Of a stretch of DNA of 64,000 nucleotides, positions 14,101 through 27,500 are shown piece after piece (the first letter of the stretch is position 1; each line of letters begins with the position of its first letter). The stretch is from Liolophura sinensis (Eukaryota > Mollusca > Polyplacophora > Chitonida > Chitonidae), in the NCBI RefSeq assembly GCF_032854445.1, contig NC_088300.1, positions 14,265,570 to 14,329,569 of the forward strand, written 5' to 3'. The position numbers and the translations under genes were made by a program. The notes beneath the pieces were generated by a model that was not told the origin of the DNA, did not search any database, and saw only the letters and a program-made list of their open reading frames with translations.

Positions 14101-15923
14101 GTCGTGTTGTAACTACATTTGAAACATTTATATTTGATGTATTGGATGGGTTTCAGAAGTTAAAAAAAAATACAAATAGTGATTTTTGTGATTTTTTTTC
14201 AGAAAGTTGATATAATCGAGACAGTTTCGGACACAGTTAAAATAGGTAAGCAATACATGTGTACGAGACGGCAAGTTTTCTGTGGCATCTTTATCGTGAA
14301 CAAGAGGCAGTTGACCAATGAAATTTCTGCCTGTGAATCAATGAAAATTCATTCAGGCCAATAAAGCTTGTAGAACATGTACATTTAAATGTTATATGAT
14401 GGATATATGTGCTTGTGCAGGTAAATTTTCAGTTGGTACATTTCTGAGTTTGCCGGACTCTTCACACATGAGTTTGGATATTTGCATCCACCTGACACTG
14501 ATTCAGCCTCGACTTTTTGTCAGGAAGTGTTTTTGTGATTCATAATGACACCTGAGCAAGATGCCTTCTCCAGTCAACATGTCCGCCATAGTTATGTGAA
14601 ATAACCTTTCACGGATCATATAAACTTAGCAGTGAGTTCTGATTACTGATACAAACTAAATTTAATCATTTCTGTTATATACTCAGCTGTAATGTGTGAT
14701 ATTTGTTGTTTCTGTTCTAGTGTATTTTTACCATGAAATCCTGCAATTGTTCCGGAAGGATTCTTGTGATTTCTGCATTCTTCAGAGTGAGCGGGTGGAT
14801 GGAGACAAGTTTGTTCTCAGTTTACAGTCCGTAGACTCCCTAGATGCACCACCGAAGAATGGTACAGTCAGGGGAAAGGTACAGTAGTGTTGACATTTGT
14901 ACAGGTACACGTATGGTAAATGAGTTAAAATTTCAACGGACCGAAAATGTGCCTTATCAAGAGCAAGTAAAAGTCTTAAAATATTACTTTTAGTGCTTAA
15001 ATTCACAGTTGTATGTGATCCTACCTTTTAAACAAACCTGGAAACCTTCCTAAAATCAATAGAATCCTCAGAATCAGGCCAATTGTGAGTCATAGGTGAA
15101 ACTAATTTACATGGTGATTGTATTTGATGTAATGTCTTGCTCACTGTCATTTTTAACAGTTACTGCCCAGTGGATGGATTGTGGAACCCGTTCGTAAAAA
15201 CAAGAAGATTATCTCAATGGTTACATTCCTTATGCAGGTAAGTACTTTGTTTATAGGTTTTAGTGTTCATGTGTGAGATGTGTAAGTCTATTGGAAATGC
15301 TAGCTCAACAAATTTGTAGTTTAATGGTGAAAAAGGAAGGCTATCTCCAAGCAGTTTGAATTGTTTACACTACCATTCAGTCCACAAACCAGGATCGGGA
15401 TTGAGTGATAAAGACATGGCTTGATGAAGATTCTGACATAAGTATTGAAACCTAGTGTTAACGGGTTATACAAATAGTTACTTTTGTGAGCCAATGTAGA
15501 CAGTGAGCCTACAATATTATGTCCTGCATTTTTGTGGCGTATTGATGTACAGTTACAGTAATGCATGTACATCAGACAGTATTTGTACTTGTAAGGACAT
15601 ATATTCAGTGACCTACCATACATGCTAATAACCTTGTGATTAGAGCAATAAAAGTCCTTCAGCAGTAGCTTGAGAAGCCTTTAATGCAGCTTGTGTCTGA
15701 TTTTTGTTATTTTTGTTAGAATGTGTTCTGTCACATGTGTGTATGAAATGTATCTGGTAAAAAAAATGATATGTTTCGTCTTATTTAGATGGATTTTGGA
15801 CCTGGGAAAGGTTCTAGTCTCCCGTTTGAAGATATCGCCTCACGCCAACCCCTCGCTATTGTGCATCTGCGAGAGTACTTCAAACCCCTGACTGAGCTTG
15901 TACAAAGAGGTCAGCCCAAGTAA
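4987..15923 (+). CDS. START-domain lipid-transfer protein with N-terminal membrane segment
   Basis: Fourteen coding exons with GT-AG borders and compatible phases give about 665 residues: 4987-5112, 5542-5595, 6767-6913, 7271-7479, 8739-8833, 9736-10356, 10840-10925, 11480-11559, 12195-12263, 13035-13131, 14203-14245, 14721-14878, 15160-15237 and 15789-15923. Residues about 4-24 are a hydrophobic segment (LSIGIAIVCVLVAVL), probably a membrane anchor. The middle (about 210-420) is Ser/Asn-rich and low complexity. The last 200 residues look like a START lipid-binding fold: GLDSEVVILRRLF, then MGKGMIHASPKTVFDAIRNP, then RKDSCDFC, and LLPSGWIVEP near the end. Such domains bind a sterol or phospholipid in a hydrophobic pocket; the C-terminal part reminds me of STARD9. 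No orthologue is claimed. Exons 4 to 6 are partly copied in inverted orientation at 42.5-45.0 kb, which supports those boundaries. Upstream non-coding exons are possible. Confidence 0.85.
6362..6627 (-). repeat. Full-length tRNA-headed SINE
   Basis: This nearly complete copy runs from the tail (GATTGGTGTTTTACGCC at the left) to the tRNA-like head (GCGCTAGCGTGCTAACCGAC near 6600). It sits in intron 2 of the START gene in antisense orientation. Confidence 0.9.
8083..8132. repeat. TA dinucleotide microsatellite
   Basis: An almost pure (TA)n run of about 50 bp lies in intron 4 of the START gene. An apparent Ile/Tyr-rich ORF across it is an artefact of the repeat. Confidence 0.95.
8884..9112 (+). 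repeat. tRNA-headed SINE, sense in intron 5 of the START gene
   Basis: The copy has the box B-like GAGTTCAAGTCCAGCTC, a diverged body (CACCATAATGCTGGCTGTCG) and the tail AAACACCAATCAAATAAG. The first part of the tRNA head is missing. The copy is more diverged than others in the window, so it is probably older. Confidence 0.85.
12293..12500 (+). repeat. Short inverted-repeat MITE, copy 1
   Basis: The left end (CATTTCTGACTTAAGTC) and right end (GACTAAAGTCAAAATTGGC) are partial reverse complements. The interior shares TTTAGTTTTTGGTAATGGAAG and GGTCAAAATTTTAATTT with copies at 43039-43215 (reversed) and 63353-63550. It is non-coding and about 200 bp long, lying in intron 9 of the START gene. Confidence 0.75.
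13110..13945 (+). repeat. 46-bp minisatellite made of duplicated exon end and splice donor
   Basis: Starting at the 3' end of START exon 10, a 46-bp unit recurs about 17 times after the exonic original, in near-perfect 46-bp steps. One step is 52 bp because of an ACATGT insertion near 13322. Each unit contains a version of GACGAGACATTAAAG followed by GTAGGTAC or GTAAGTAC, copying the last exonic bases plus the intron start. The true donor lies at 13132. Units differ by scattered substitutions, and alternation of GTAGGT and GTAAGT types suggests later two-unit amplification. Confidence 0.95.
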
Positions 15924-16570
15924 AGTATGGCCAGCAGCTGTAAGCTTTCGTCAAATGTTGAATTTTTATGATCAGAGGCAGGATGATCACAAAAGTGTCA
16001 AATTTAAACAAAATGTCTAAAAATCAGTCACTTCTCCTACGAAGTAACTCAATGTTTTTACCTGAAATTTAACAAGCTTTTCTTTTGTCCATTTGTATAC
16101 ATACAGTGTTTTCTTTAACCCCACTGTGTAAAACAGTTAGACTGTTGATTATATCCAAAACATAAACAAATCTGATTTGACAAAGCCGTGAAGCAATTCA
16201 GAATATCACAATTATTATCACTGTATTAACCACTAGAGTCCCAAATACTGGAAATCGTTTATGAATTTCTGCAAAAAATTAAATGTCTCACCTATTTACT
16301 TGTCTTGTGTAATTTGCAGACATATTAAACTGTTCGTGGTGAAATTCATTGGTAAATAAATTGTAGTTGAACTATTTCTGGAACTTACATATTTATACAT
16401 GTATATATATGTATGTGTTTGTATACAACATGATTTTGGAGTTGTTGTTGAATGCTTCTATATAAGGAACTATTACTGTTCATATCTGTATACAAGAAGT
16501 GTTCAGAGTTCTAAGAGTATGATTTAGCTACTGTGTGAATACAAAGTGTATGGATGCATCTTATATACAT

Positions 16571-16604
16571 CTGGGATTAAGATAGACGGCTGTCTTAATC
16601 CCAG
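16571..16604. repeat. Short hairpin in intergenic DNA
   Basis: CTGGGATTAAGA and TCTTAATCCCAG face each other with a short loop. The stem is about 15 bp with one mismatch. It may be a transposon remnant or a chance inverted repeat; no function is visible. Confidence 0.6.
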
Positions 16605-17924
16605 CATACACATACCTGAACTGTACATGTAAATGCAGTCCTGTATGTTAGCCATTCCATGACTTGGTTATGTATTGGTAATCAGTGGATAGCTGTTTTT
16701 ATTGGGAAAGTGAACCAAGTAAGGCATATAGAAAATTTGGCTCAGTATTTTTTTTATCCAGTGACCGTGATGTTGGTTTAATTTTGAAGGTCAATTAGAT
16801 CTTAAAATGAGTAATGAGTATGAATTCTTATTGATGAAAATGATGAACCACGAGATGTACATGATTGTGACTTGACTAATTTGGGATAAATGAATTTTGA
16901 AATCATTTAATATGTTTTTGTATACTTACAAAAACAATACACAGGTGGCAATAGATGAAGGTTATGTTCTGTTAACATCGTTTGTGTGTATTTCAGCCAT
17001 CTGTAAATGTACACAAAAACCATATCTTGCCTTTGCCAAGTGACCAGAAAATTATTTTTTCATATCTATATATTTTTATGTTTTGCTATTGATCATGACT
17101 TATACATGTGTGTTTGCATGTATGACCAATTACAAAGCCTTATTTCCATGTCATACACTTCATTGTAAATATAAGGTGGTAAAAATTATTTTTGTTCTTC
17201 CTGGAAATTTTAAACTTTGAGTATACCTGTAACATTTGATCTTGGCATGTCCTGATGTTCCAAGAGTTTAAGGTAATGTTCATGTTTTTTGTGAACTTTT
17301 CCACCTACAATTCCCATCTATATAACCTGGATGTTTTGCTCAAAAATTTCCATCTGAGTTATGGAATATCCATCTTGGAATTATGTGTGTAAAGCAGACT
17401 GCTGTACATTATAACCACTGCATGTTCTTATGAGTGCGATTGGAAATTGTATTCAAATCAGTTGCTGTAGTATTCGTTGCTTGGCTTTAATTAACTTCAG
17501 CCTTTTTGAAAATACTCACATTTTGTTTTACTTGTGTATGATACATACATATCATGCACGATGTTTGATGATTTGGGTTGTACTATATTGTGATTAATGT
17601 TGTTGATATATAGTTGTGAATATTTTTACAGGCCTATTGTATATTGGTTATTTTGAGATCCTGATATATTTTGTTAATTTGTGTTATGTATTTAATTATG
17701 AATTCTTCATTCTTTTGGTGAGTGACATGTTTTTACTGGTTACATGTATTTAGCTTCCTGTTATGAAAAAAAAAGAAGAACCTTATTTTGTTTCTATTTC
17801 ATTTTGTTATAAATGCTTTTATATGACTTTTTGCTTGCAAAAAAGAATGTTCTGGTAAATAACTAAGTTGACTACTGAGAAGAATATGGTGCTGTATCAG
17901 TGTACTTGCCAAGTAATGTGGCAA

Positions 17925-18360
17925 ATTAACATTAGTCAAGCAGTTCACTGCTGTTGGCCAAGCAGTATTGCATGTTAGTGGCCAAGAAATTCTGTGTGCT
18001 ACTCTAGTGCCAAGCAGTGTTGACAGCCAATCAATGCTGATTACTAGTGACAAAGCACTGATGGCTGTGTTGACTGCTAGTGGTCAAGTAACATTGGCAG
18101 CTAGTGGCCAAGCCCTGTGGACTACTTGTATCTAAGTAATGTTTATAGCTAGTTGTCAAGCTGTGTTGACAGCTAATGCCAGGCAGTGATGACTGCTAGT
18201 TGACAGCTAGTGGCCAGTCATTGCTCATTACTAGTGACAAAGCAGTGATGGCTGTGTTGACTGCTAGTGGTCAAGTAACATTGACAGCTGGTGGCCATGC
18301 CCTATGGACCTCTAGCGTCTAAGTAATGTTTATCGCTAGTCGCTAAGCTGTGGTGACTCA
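17925..18360. repeat. Degenerate tandem repeat with higher-order period
   Basis: The words GCTAGTGGCCAAGC, GTGTTGACAGCTAGTGG and CAAGTAATGTT recur every 20-40 bp in diverged form. A larger block of about 190 bp, beginning near GATTACTAGTGACAAAGC at about 18030, is repeated near 18220. That indicates an old minisatellite with a second round of block duplication. Confidence 0.8.
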
Positions 18361-18404
18361 GTTCATATTGTTAGCCTTTGATCCTGTTGACTAGTGAGAT
18401 CATA

Positions 18405-18468
18405 CACTTTAAATACATACTTGAGTATGGTGTAAGACACCAGTCATATAAATAAATCAATGAATAAA
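18405..18468 (+). repeat. SINE tail fragment
   Basis: Only the last 60 bp of the common SINE are recognisable (ACTTGAGTATGGTGTAAGAC, then AATAAATC). Confidence 0.65.
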
Positions 18469-20385
18469 ATGCTACATGATTGTATTAGAAGAGATGTTTT
18501 TGTCTCTGTTAAAGGCGTTTGTTATGAACTGCTGTGTGTATGATAGTTTTGTTTTTAGGCAAGCATGCTGGATTTGAACCACCCATGAATATGAACATAT
18601 AATTCTGGGAATGAGGAAATTGGTCCACTGTTAAGAAAGCAGTCCTAAGATGTAATTTCAGGGTAGTCGTTCTAATTTTGTTTTGTAATATGTCACACTT
18701 TCCGTGTTATATGTATAACTGTGTTGTGTGTCACACTGTCTGTGTTATTTGTCACATTGCAACAAACTCATTCTTGGGTAACATCAGGGAACAATCCACA
18801 GTGTAATCTTACAGCGAGTGGGGCCAACCTATTTTGATGCTCATTGCTTGTAAGAAAATCAATTTTTGTCAGTTAATCTTACGTGTTAACTTTGTCGCAA
18901 GTTATGCTAAACAACCGGGAAAAGGGTGACTCGTTATTAGCCCTACTTTGTTTTCAGGGAAAAAGTGCTTCCAAATGCAGATAGGAGAAGCCAAAGGGCA
19001 TTTTTTTCTCTCTGGAGCACAATTAAACCATATTCGGCCTATCAGGGGCCCGCTTCCACATAGCGTAGCCACAGTTTACCGTAGTTTCCCCACAGTTGTA
19101 ACATATATGTAAAACGGCCTCCAGGACGACTTGTGTTTTTAAATGATATTCAGTGCAATGTCAATACCATTGTTTTCACTCACAGACGACGTTGCCTAGT
19201 GACAAGAACTTACTGTAGGTAAAGTTCCATATTGTGACATTATTGAGGAAGTTTCGATTTCCAGTTTAAGACGTCGATAGTGAACCCAGTGCTGTCAATT
19301 GATAAATAGCTCATTAGATTGCCTCCTGTTCAGTAGGTATGTTTATCGCTTTCAAGAACAATCGCAAACATCTGAATGCAATCCATTTAACTGTAAACTG
19401 AGACATCCGACACTGACCATGACATTTATCAATTCCATTCAAGCGTGGATATTAATCGTCTGTTCCAGGCTTGATCTCACACGTCGGAGTTGTGTAGATG
19501 AAACGCTGCGTTGAATCGTCTGTATTAGATTATAATTGGCGGATCTAACTTTACAAATATTTAAATGTACTATACCATGACGTTGCAATGTTTGCTTACC
19601 ATGTAATGGATTCCGTGTCAAAATCACGCGAGAACCGCTGAGGTCATGACTCTGACGTGTGAGATCACGACAAAGGACAGTTACGTGAGTTTATACTGTT
19701 TAAAGAGGCTTCCAAAATGTGCATAACCTAGTTCATTGTGGATGTTCATTTAACTGTGCCTATATAAAAACTGAAAAAATGCCAAATTGCACGTGTGGCA
19801 TTCTTCGATATAATTAACGGTGTGTATTTACTGATTAAAGCTTTTTTACCTCTTTATGCACGTACCTTATGTTTTTTGTGACTGTTTAGTTCATCGTGTA
19901 GACCAAGCAGGCTAGTCCGTGTTGGTTATTGATCAACTTCATAATTCCTCTTTTGACGTTAGTGATAAATCAAGGATAATGGGATGGATGTCACTGTACT
20001 CAGATTGTATGTGTTAGGTCTTCCTTCTTGTGTCCAACGTGAAACTCCCCACAAACCAACCTTTCCCTGTGTCCATACCTGTTTTGCTACATATACTTTA
20101 TTAGAACTGCGAATAATATGAACGGTTGTACACTACGAATGACATACCATTATAATAAGTTATCGATATCAGTTTAGTTTGAAACTATTGTTTCCTTCCT
20201 ACACCCAATTGGACAAGCTATATACTAGTAGCTACTATTAAGCTCAGATTATCAGAGTTCGGATTTCGGATCATTGCCTTAAAAAATCTTGTAATGCATG
20301 TGTATACACTATTGAATGTGCAATCGGTACCTGGCGAAGGTCGGTGTGTAGTTCACACCGAACATTCCCGTTTTCGCTACCCATG

Positions 20386-20439
20386 AATCTGACCGCCGTT
20401 ATATAAATGAAAAAATCGCGAGTACAGGCTACGGTGTTA

Positions 20440-20470
<31 letters not shown>
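20386..20470 (+). repeat. Tail of a second SINE type with (AATC) repeats
   Basis: The end is related to, but not the same as, the common family: GACCGCCGTTATATAAATGA, then GTGTTAAACAATCAATCAAT with about eight AATC units in place of AATA. It suggests a sister SINE family with a different terminal repeat. Confidence 0.6.
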
Positions 20471-21582
20471 GAACTTATCTAATTATGATCCGCGTCGTAT
20501 CAAAAAAAAAAAAAAGTAACATAACCTTGGCTATAACTGAGTATATAGTGCCGGTACAGTCTGTTTTGAGCCATGTTTGAAGTCAGATGAACCGTTGAAA
20601 ACTTGGCTAAAGGTTCTGTGGTTCGACTTGTTGGAATCGCTACATCTGTCGGATGATTGTGTTAATGTTATTGTATGTTATATTTGACGACAAAAGCAAA
20701 TTTATTAGACAACCTTCGCGCAATATCCTTTGTCCTAGCCGAACTACTGCAGGGCCTGTACTTACAAGTGTTGATTGAAGACGCACGCTTGCATGATATA
20801 GTGTTGTCTTTGTTTCGTGGGATATTTTCTACCCTTTAGCAAGAATTGAATACATGCTCCTAGTTCACATAAGTTTGTTCTAGACTATAAGCCTGTGATT
20901 TGGTCGTTTCCCTGGTGACTTTTAGGTAGGGTTCAGCACGTACCAATTCAAGTTACAGCAGGCTGCCCCCGAGTTCTGTCATCCGAGCTGTTAATATTTA
21001 GTCGCGTATTTCTATTGATTATCCTTTTCAAGAGTAATTCGGCACACAGGAAATGAGCAATCGATGGCCCTAGTTTGTGTTCTCGGTAATAAAGTGGCAT
21101 GGCCACAGACCGTTTAGTGGTTGTTTATAGCACACTGGCCAGCAGCCTACTGTTATCGGTATAGATGTCCATATCATTGACAAAGAGGCAGAAGCGTTCA
21201 GCTCTGAGGCGACACGACTTGAACGTCACTCGGCGGCCATTTGTTTATGACAGCGCTGTTGTTGTCAAGGGCTGTAGGCTCGCTGTGGAGTTGAGCCCAG
21301 TGCGTTTAGTGGCAAAGGCTATAGGCCTACTGGAGAGCACTGCTATGAGTAGTAGGTTAAAAGTCGATGTACATTTACAGTTTATGATACATGTTAATGC
21401 CCCTAGTGTCATACACGGATTTATAGGCTGCCGATCAGAAGCCTTTCCCACCCCACGGCCAAGCATGACTTAGGTGTAATAAGGTCGTCTAACAAGCCGC
21501 ACACGTAACAAGTTGCACACGTAACTTGGGGGCGCGGGCTTATAATGCACAAGGGGACAGCGACGACCTGCAGCTGTATATC

Positions 21583-24500
21583 ATGAGCCGAGAGGGCAGA
21601 ACAGGAAGCCCCGAGGGTGACAACCCAGACCAGGTAGGCCCCTATGTTTTATTAAGCTACTCTTTCTATTTACATAATCCTATATGACAGTCTGAGTCTA
21701 GTGCTGACTGTTTATTTGACTGCGTTCACCACGATACCAAAACATGTGCTCAATGTTATGATTTATTTATTTATTTGATCCTTGTTTTACGCCGTGCTGA
21801 AGAATATTTCACTTAATATACGACGGCGGCCAGCATAATGGTAGGAGGAAACTGGACAAAGCCCGGGAGGAACCCACGGCCATCCTGAGGTTGCTGGCAA
21901 ACCTGTTATGATTCAGTCTGTTTGCAATCGCTACACAAGTCCATCATGATTACACAGCTTTGTTTATCTTTATCGTGGAACTTATACATTAGTCCCAGAT
22001 TTAACTTATGGTCAAATAGGAAATAGTCTTAGGCTACAGTAGCGTAATATATATGTCTTATCAAAGATATGGTCGCTCTAACATTCATTGGCACTTTATG
22101 CAGCGTACATGAAGTAAACATATAGTAATTATAGTTAGGAAGATACAGATACAGTCAGATGGGAAATATTTTAACTGCATATTCCCTTTTAATGGTTTAG
22201 GTATACGGGCACGTGGCAATGCGATCTTTTATCAAATCTTAATTTGCTTAATATTGCTACATGTACCTTCATGGGTTAAAGACGAAGGAAAACTGAATGT
22301 TTCCTTTTCTTTGCATACATGTGCACTCTGGTCGAACGAGATCTGTGATACATATAGGTGGTTTGATTGTTCAGCGTGTTCCATCCTGCTATGTATGCGG
22401 TATAAAATTTTAGTGGACTAGCCATCAGCTGAAACATTTTTTTCCAAGTTACCCATTACTATTCTATCTTTTTTAATCCAGCTATTGGGTTAGGGTGATG
22501 TACAAGATGAGTTTCAATCGACTGTCAACACAGAGAATCGTGATGCACGATAGTGTTTTTTAAACTTAGGCCTACGTCCCATGCAACAAGACAAGTGGAA
22601 AAGTAAGCAATAGTAACAGAAGTCAAGAAAATGAAAAAAGTCGCATATCTGGAAAACAACGGAATTTTTATATTCGAAAGCAAAATATAAAACATGAGAG
22701 GTGCCAACATTTCAAGAGCTAACCACCTTGGCCATTCAACCATCAAGGGTTCAGATATTATATACTTACTTGTTCGAATTCGTTTTGCATGATGCTTTGC
22801 TTAAAATCATTTACTTTCATGAAGCTTACGGCTTATTTTTGTGTGGGTAGGTCAAAACCATCGCATTTTATTGCTTGGCTATAACAAACACATCAAGCGA
22901 CTATCAAGCGAGAGCTATATTCGAACCCACGACCTCTTGACTTTATCTTGACCGTTCTGCCAGTAATGACCTTGATACTACTGCAATGACCTATTAACTC
23001 AATCACCTGTATCGTGTACTTGTATGTATGCTTATCCAGATAATCTGTAAATCGGCAGTGCAGGTGTCTGACACATTTGGCACCGATTGTTTCGATCCCC
23101 AGCCTACGGTGTGAGAACATTTGGGTGTTTCAAATAAATAAAGCAAATAAGAACCAGTGTGTTTCTAAGTTGATTCAAATTGAGATAAAATATACCAGCT
23201 CCAACGAGAATCAGTTTTAATCGCGAAAAATGAAAAAGATTTTTGTAGGTAAACATTAAAATGTGTGAGAAAAATTCATTTCATTTGAATGAAGATAGAC
23301 AAGTACTCGAGCATTAACGAACAACAGGGCAGCCTCTCAGCAATGAGGTCGCCGTGAGTTCAAGCTTATGCTGGCCTATTCTCAGGCCGTACGTGGGAAG
23401 GTCTGTCAGCAACCTGCGGATAGTCGTGGGTTTCCCCTGGGCTTTGCCCGGTTTCCTCCCACCTTAATTCTGGCCACCGTCGTATAAGTACAGCGTAAAA
23501 CACCAATCAAATAAATAAATAAATAAATAAATAAATAAATTGATAAATAAATATATCGAACAATTTTTAAGTAAACGCACTTTGTACAGGAAGTACACAG
23601 GTAACAACACACCTATTTCGACGAACCTGTCAGTGTCACAGGCTTCTGTAAGCGAATCATGAAATAAATTATGAATAGTTTTCCAAAGTACAGAAGCGAT
23701 AATTTAAACACAAAAATAAACTAATACATGTCGTCGACAAAAACACATAACGCTTTTAAACTCGCTATTGTTCAAAAATAAAAAAAAATATTACACACAA
23801 CTGATTTAATATGATATAGACGGTTACCTATTAAGACATCTCTCATGAAATGTGCAATGTTAGATAACAGTTGCAGCCTGCATCTGGGTACATTTCAGGT
23901 GTGCACTTTTAATTTTTTTGCTGTTTAAATACTTTTTCACCAATGGTGCACAAATTTTCATGAAATGTGTTTAATATCCATTAAATAATATGTATATATG
24001 AAATATCAAAGTCTTATCGTTTTTTTTTTCTGCATACATGACCCGACAGATATATAGGAGCAACATTTCAACCGGTATACACCTCTTTTTTTCTCATTGG
24101 GACAGAAAGCAGAACACAGTGTTTTCTATGACAACGTATGGCGATCACAAATTATAAACGAACTCTAAGCGACTTCTGGAAACTTTCTCTGTAGATTAAC
24201 TGTATATACACAATTCCAGAGTGTCTTTAGACATAAAAAAAAGTCTGTATCTTTCGCATCGTATCAAGAGATATTTACAGATGAAGTGAAGTTTAAATGA
24301 TCAGCAAACCTCAAAAGCAATGAAGGCTGGGATGCTAATTAACCCTGTCAGTATGAAACTCCAGCTTTGATCACAGTGATCACTGTATTTATTGTGAAGT
24401 TGGCAGGCCACAGGAATTTGAGTATCTATGGTATGTAATTAAGCTGGTACAAGACACATCTTGTCCACAGGAACCTTGTGTGCTTCTACAGTCTATTTAG

Positions 24501-27500
24501 GTCACTGTTAACCGCACCACTCTTTACACCTGTCCACTGTGTGCATGCACACTGTAATATGGTCGTCTACAATACTGGTACAATAGACTATAATGTGAGA
24601 GGTGTATTGTGTACCTTCGCCGTTCCTGCCGCTGTGACAAGGTACATGCACATGTATAACAGTCCCAGACCATTAAACCCACACTAACACCATTCAGTCT
24701 ACACTGGAAATTAGACTGGAATAATTTCAGAGAGATGTGGTCTTCCATTTCATATTATTGACTGGCTTGGGCAGCACTTTGATTTCCCATTTGCCAGAAC
24801 CATTGTGTTTAATAGGCGTGTCGGGCTTTACCCCACGTGGACCTAGATACTCTATAGTAAACACTGACTGGATCAGTGCCAGTGCTTGTACACGAAATTG
24901 AACAAGGATCTGAACTATACGTGTACAAATTGTTGGAGGTCTACTTAAGATCCTCCCTTACCAGGTGAATAGACGACAGTTAGAGTCAGCCCTTCCTTAT
25001 ACCATGAGATATGTGGTTCAAATCAATGTTTTTCTACGAATAAGTTTTGGTCAACAATCTCCTCCAGGGTACCTTCCACCCTCCTTTTCTACAAATCTGC
25101 TGTAGTATGCTTCTCCACTTATAAACACGAACGATGTATATAGTGTAGGAAACTGTTAATGATGCCAACATCAAACGGCTGTGAAGAAATATAATAACGC
25201 CCTTCCTTTTGATTACTAGTATATAAGCCTAGAAATGGCAAAATTCAGGAAAGTACCGATATTTTAAGTGTAAGCTACTTTAGGCCTAAAGGACTTTCAT
25301 AAACCATGCCATGAACATTTTAAGACCCCAAACCTTGGTGTTGCACTGGGATTTTATTGTAAGGGAATCATGCTTGATTTACTCTTGGGCAACCATTTAC
25401 GCAAAACAACCATAGTTTAAACTTATGAAATGTGCACATAAGGTCGTATCAACCCCTTTAGATCTCCCTCAAGGAATCACAGCCACCAGTAACATTGGAA
25501 TGGTTCTTATATGAGAAGCTGTATCTGAAAAACAGGTGAATTACAGGACTCTTAATATCAGTAACACTGACGGCAATAATTTTTAACATCTGTTGTTTAT
25601 TTGTTGTTTAAACTTGATTTTTGTATAAAATGTCGAGTGTCGACTTTCAACATGTCTGATATATTTTATATAGGCTTACATAAAAGTGGTTTGAGAATGA
25701 ATTTTAACGATTGTTCATTTTAAACATGCTGTTTTGAAAGACCATGATTTTGTTTGTTGTCACGTTAATTTAAAAAAAATCATTAGGTTTTTAATTCCCT
25801 TGACAGGATCATTAGACGATGGAAACATTCTGACAATGAACATATAATAGGCTATCATATACTCTTAGTGCCATAGTGAATGTCTATACGTCGTTAAACC
25901 GTGACCTCTTGTCCACAGGTTGACCTACCTACAATAGACGAAAATGAAGAGAAAGATGGCAATTATGAAAGGCCATTTAGCGTTACTAAACAGCCTGAGT
26001 TACAATCGGCACATCTGGCCAGAACTCCGGTGATGTCAGAAAAATCTGAGGAATCGGAATCAGCCATCTTGATTACTGAGCTTCTGGATTCGGATTACCC
26101 GCAAAAGAAGGAAGAGGAGGAGGAATCAGATGAGATAGAAGAGGATCAATCTGGGAGTGACAGAGGCAGTGAAGAATTAGAAGACTTTAAGACAGTTAAT
26201 ATTCAAACAGATGAACTCTCAAATGATGACGAAGATCTGTGGGACACAGACTTAGAAATCGATGGTATGCATGGTACATTGTTTTAGCATGAGTATAGTT
26301 GGCTAGCGCCAACTTGACAATTTACTAACGATTGCGATAAAAGAAAAAAAATACTGCAACTGAGAACTAAATGGCTGAATGATGAAAACGTTAATAATGT
26401 TGCCCTCGACTATATTGCTGGCCGCCGTCATATAAGTGAAAGTACGGCGTAAAGTAGCAATAAAACGAAAAATAAATAAATCACTGGCCTGTGTGATGTA
26501 TGTGACATATAATTAGTGGACATATATTACGTATGTAAATGTACTCTTTGCTCCCCCAGATGAAGGTGGCGAGCATGACCCCACCGGACGGGCCCAGTAT
26601 CGGAGCGTCTGCGACCAACTGGGGGTGGTTCCCATCTCTTACTTCATTCGACATATCACTGAACCCACAGTTACTATGAGGTACCACGGGCTAGGTCCTA
26701 TCGGAGCAAAGGCAATCGCTTTGGTGCTTAGGGTAAGTCGTACACACTATATATATGCCTAATGCTAGTCCAATGCTTTCACACGCATTTGTTGTTTATA
26801 CATTGTGCGAACAGTTCTGAATCTTTGAATTTTATGTCTGAAGTCTACAAGTTCTTCCTGATACCATTCGAATCTGATAATCTTCTTACCTTTTTGCTAG
26901 TTTTTTGTTTTGCGTTCATAGTTTTCAGTGTGCATATCGGAATTGGTGCTTAAGACTGTACGTTTCGGAAGTAAATGTCGCACTCTCATTTAGTGTTCCT
27001 CATGCTGGAGAGGAACATCGTATCACTATTGCTGACCATTGATCTATACGATAATTCTTCGTGTCACATCTGAATCTTATTTCTTATTATGTCTACGCAA
27101 AACGCTAAAACATTTCGCGATCTCTATACGTAAGAGATGATTTACGGGCCTATGCCGTGATACCGCATTGAGATATTTGTCGACTGGTTTAGAACAGGCT
27201 GAAATCTTCTTTGAGGGACAGTGAGCAAGTTTTCTCCTTAATACAGTCGACTTTGTCCGACTAACAAGGCCATAACTGTATCGGTTGCAGGATAACGTTA
27301 CTTTAGAACATCTTGACATCGACGGAAACTGGATTGGTGGTGAAGGTGGAAGAGCCATTGCCCGAATGCTGGAGGAAAATGACTATATTACAGAAGTGGT
27401 AGGTATACAGAGAGCACGTTAGATTCGTGTTGTTATTTGAGAGATTGTATATCTATCTGTTATAGTGTAGCCACAGACATCTGGTAAAATACAGACTTGT

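Larger units (their letters stand above)
15924..21582. other. Intergenic region between the START and LRRC74-like genes
   Basis: AT-rich sequence without a recognisable gene. The START gene 3' UTR probably occupies the left end; a first AATAAA lies near 16352. Other contents listed separately are a hairpin at 16571-16604, a degenerate minisatellite at 17925-18360 and SINE tails at 18405 and 20386. The last 100 bp before 21583 should hold the 5' UTR of the LRRC74-like gene, and no TATA box is obvious there. Confidence 0.45.
21634..25918 (+). other. Intron 1 of the LRRC74-like gene
   Basis: This long intron contains a reversed SINE (21760-21907), SINE-like B-box fragments near 22905-22935 and 23050-23150, and a direct SINE (23326-23541). 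I see no nested gene. The other short ORFs are unconvincing. Confidence 0.6.
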
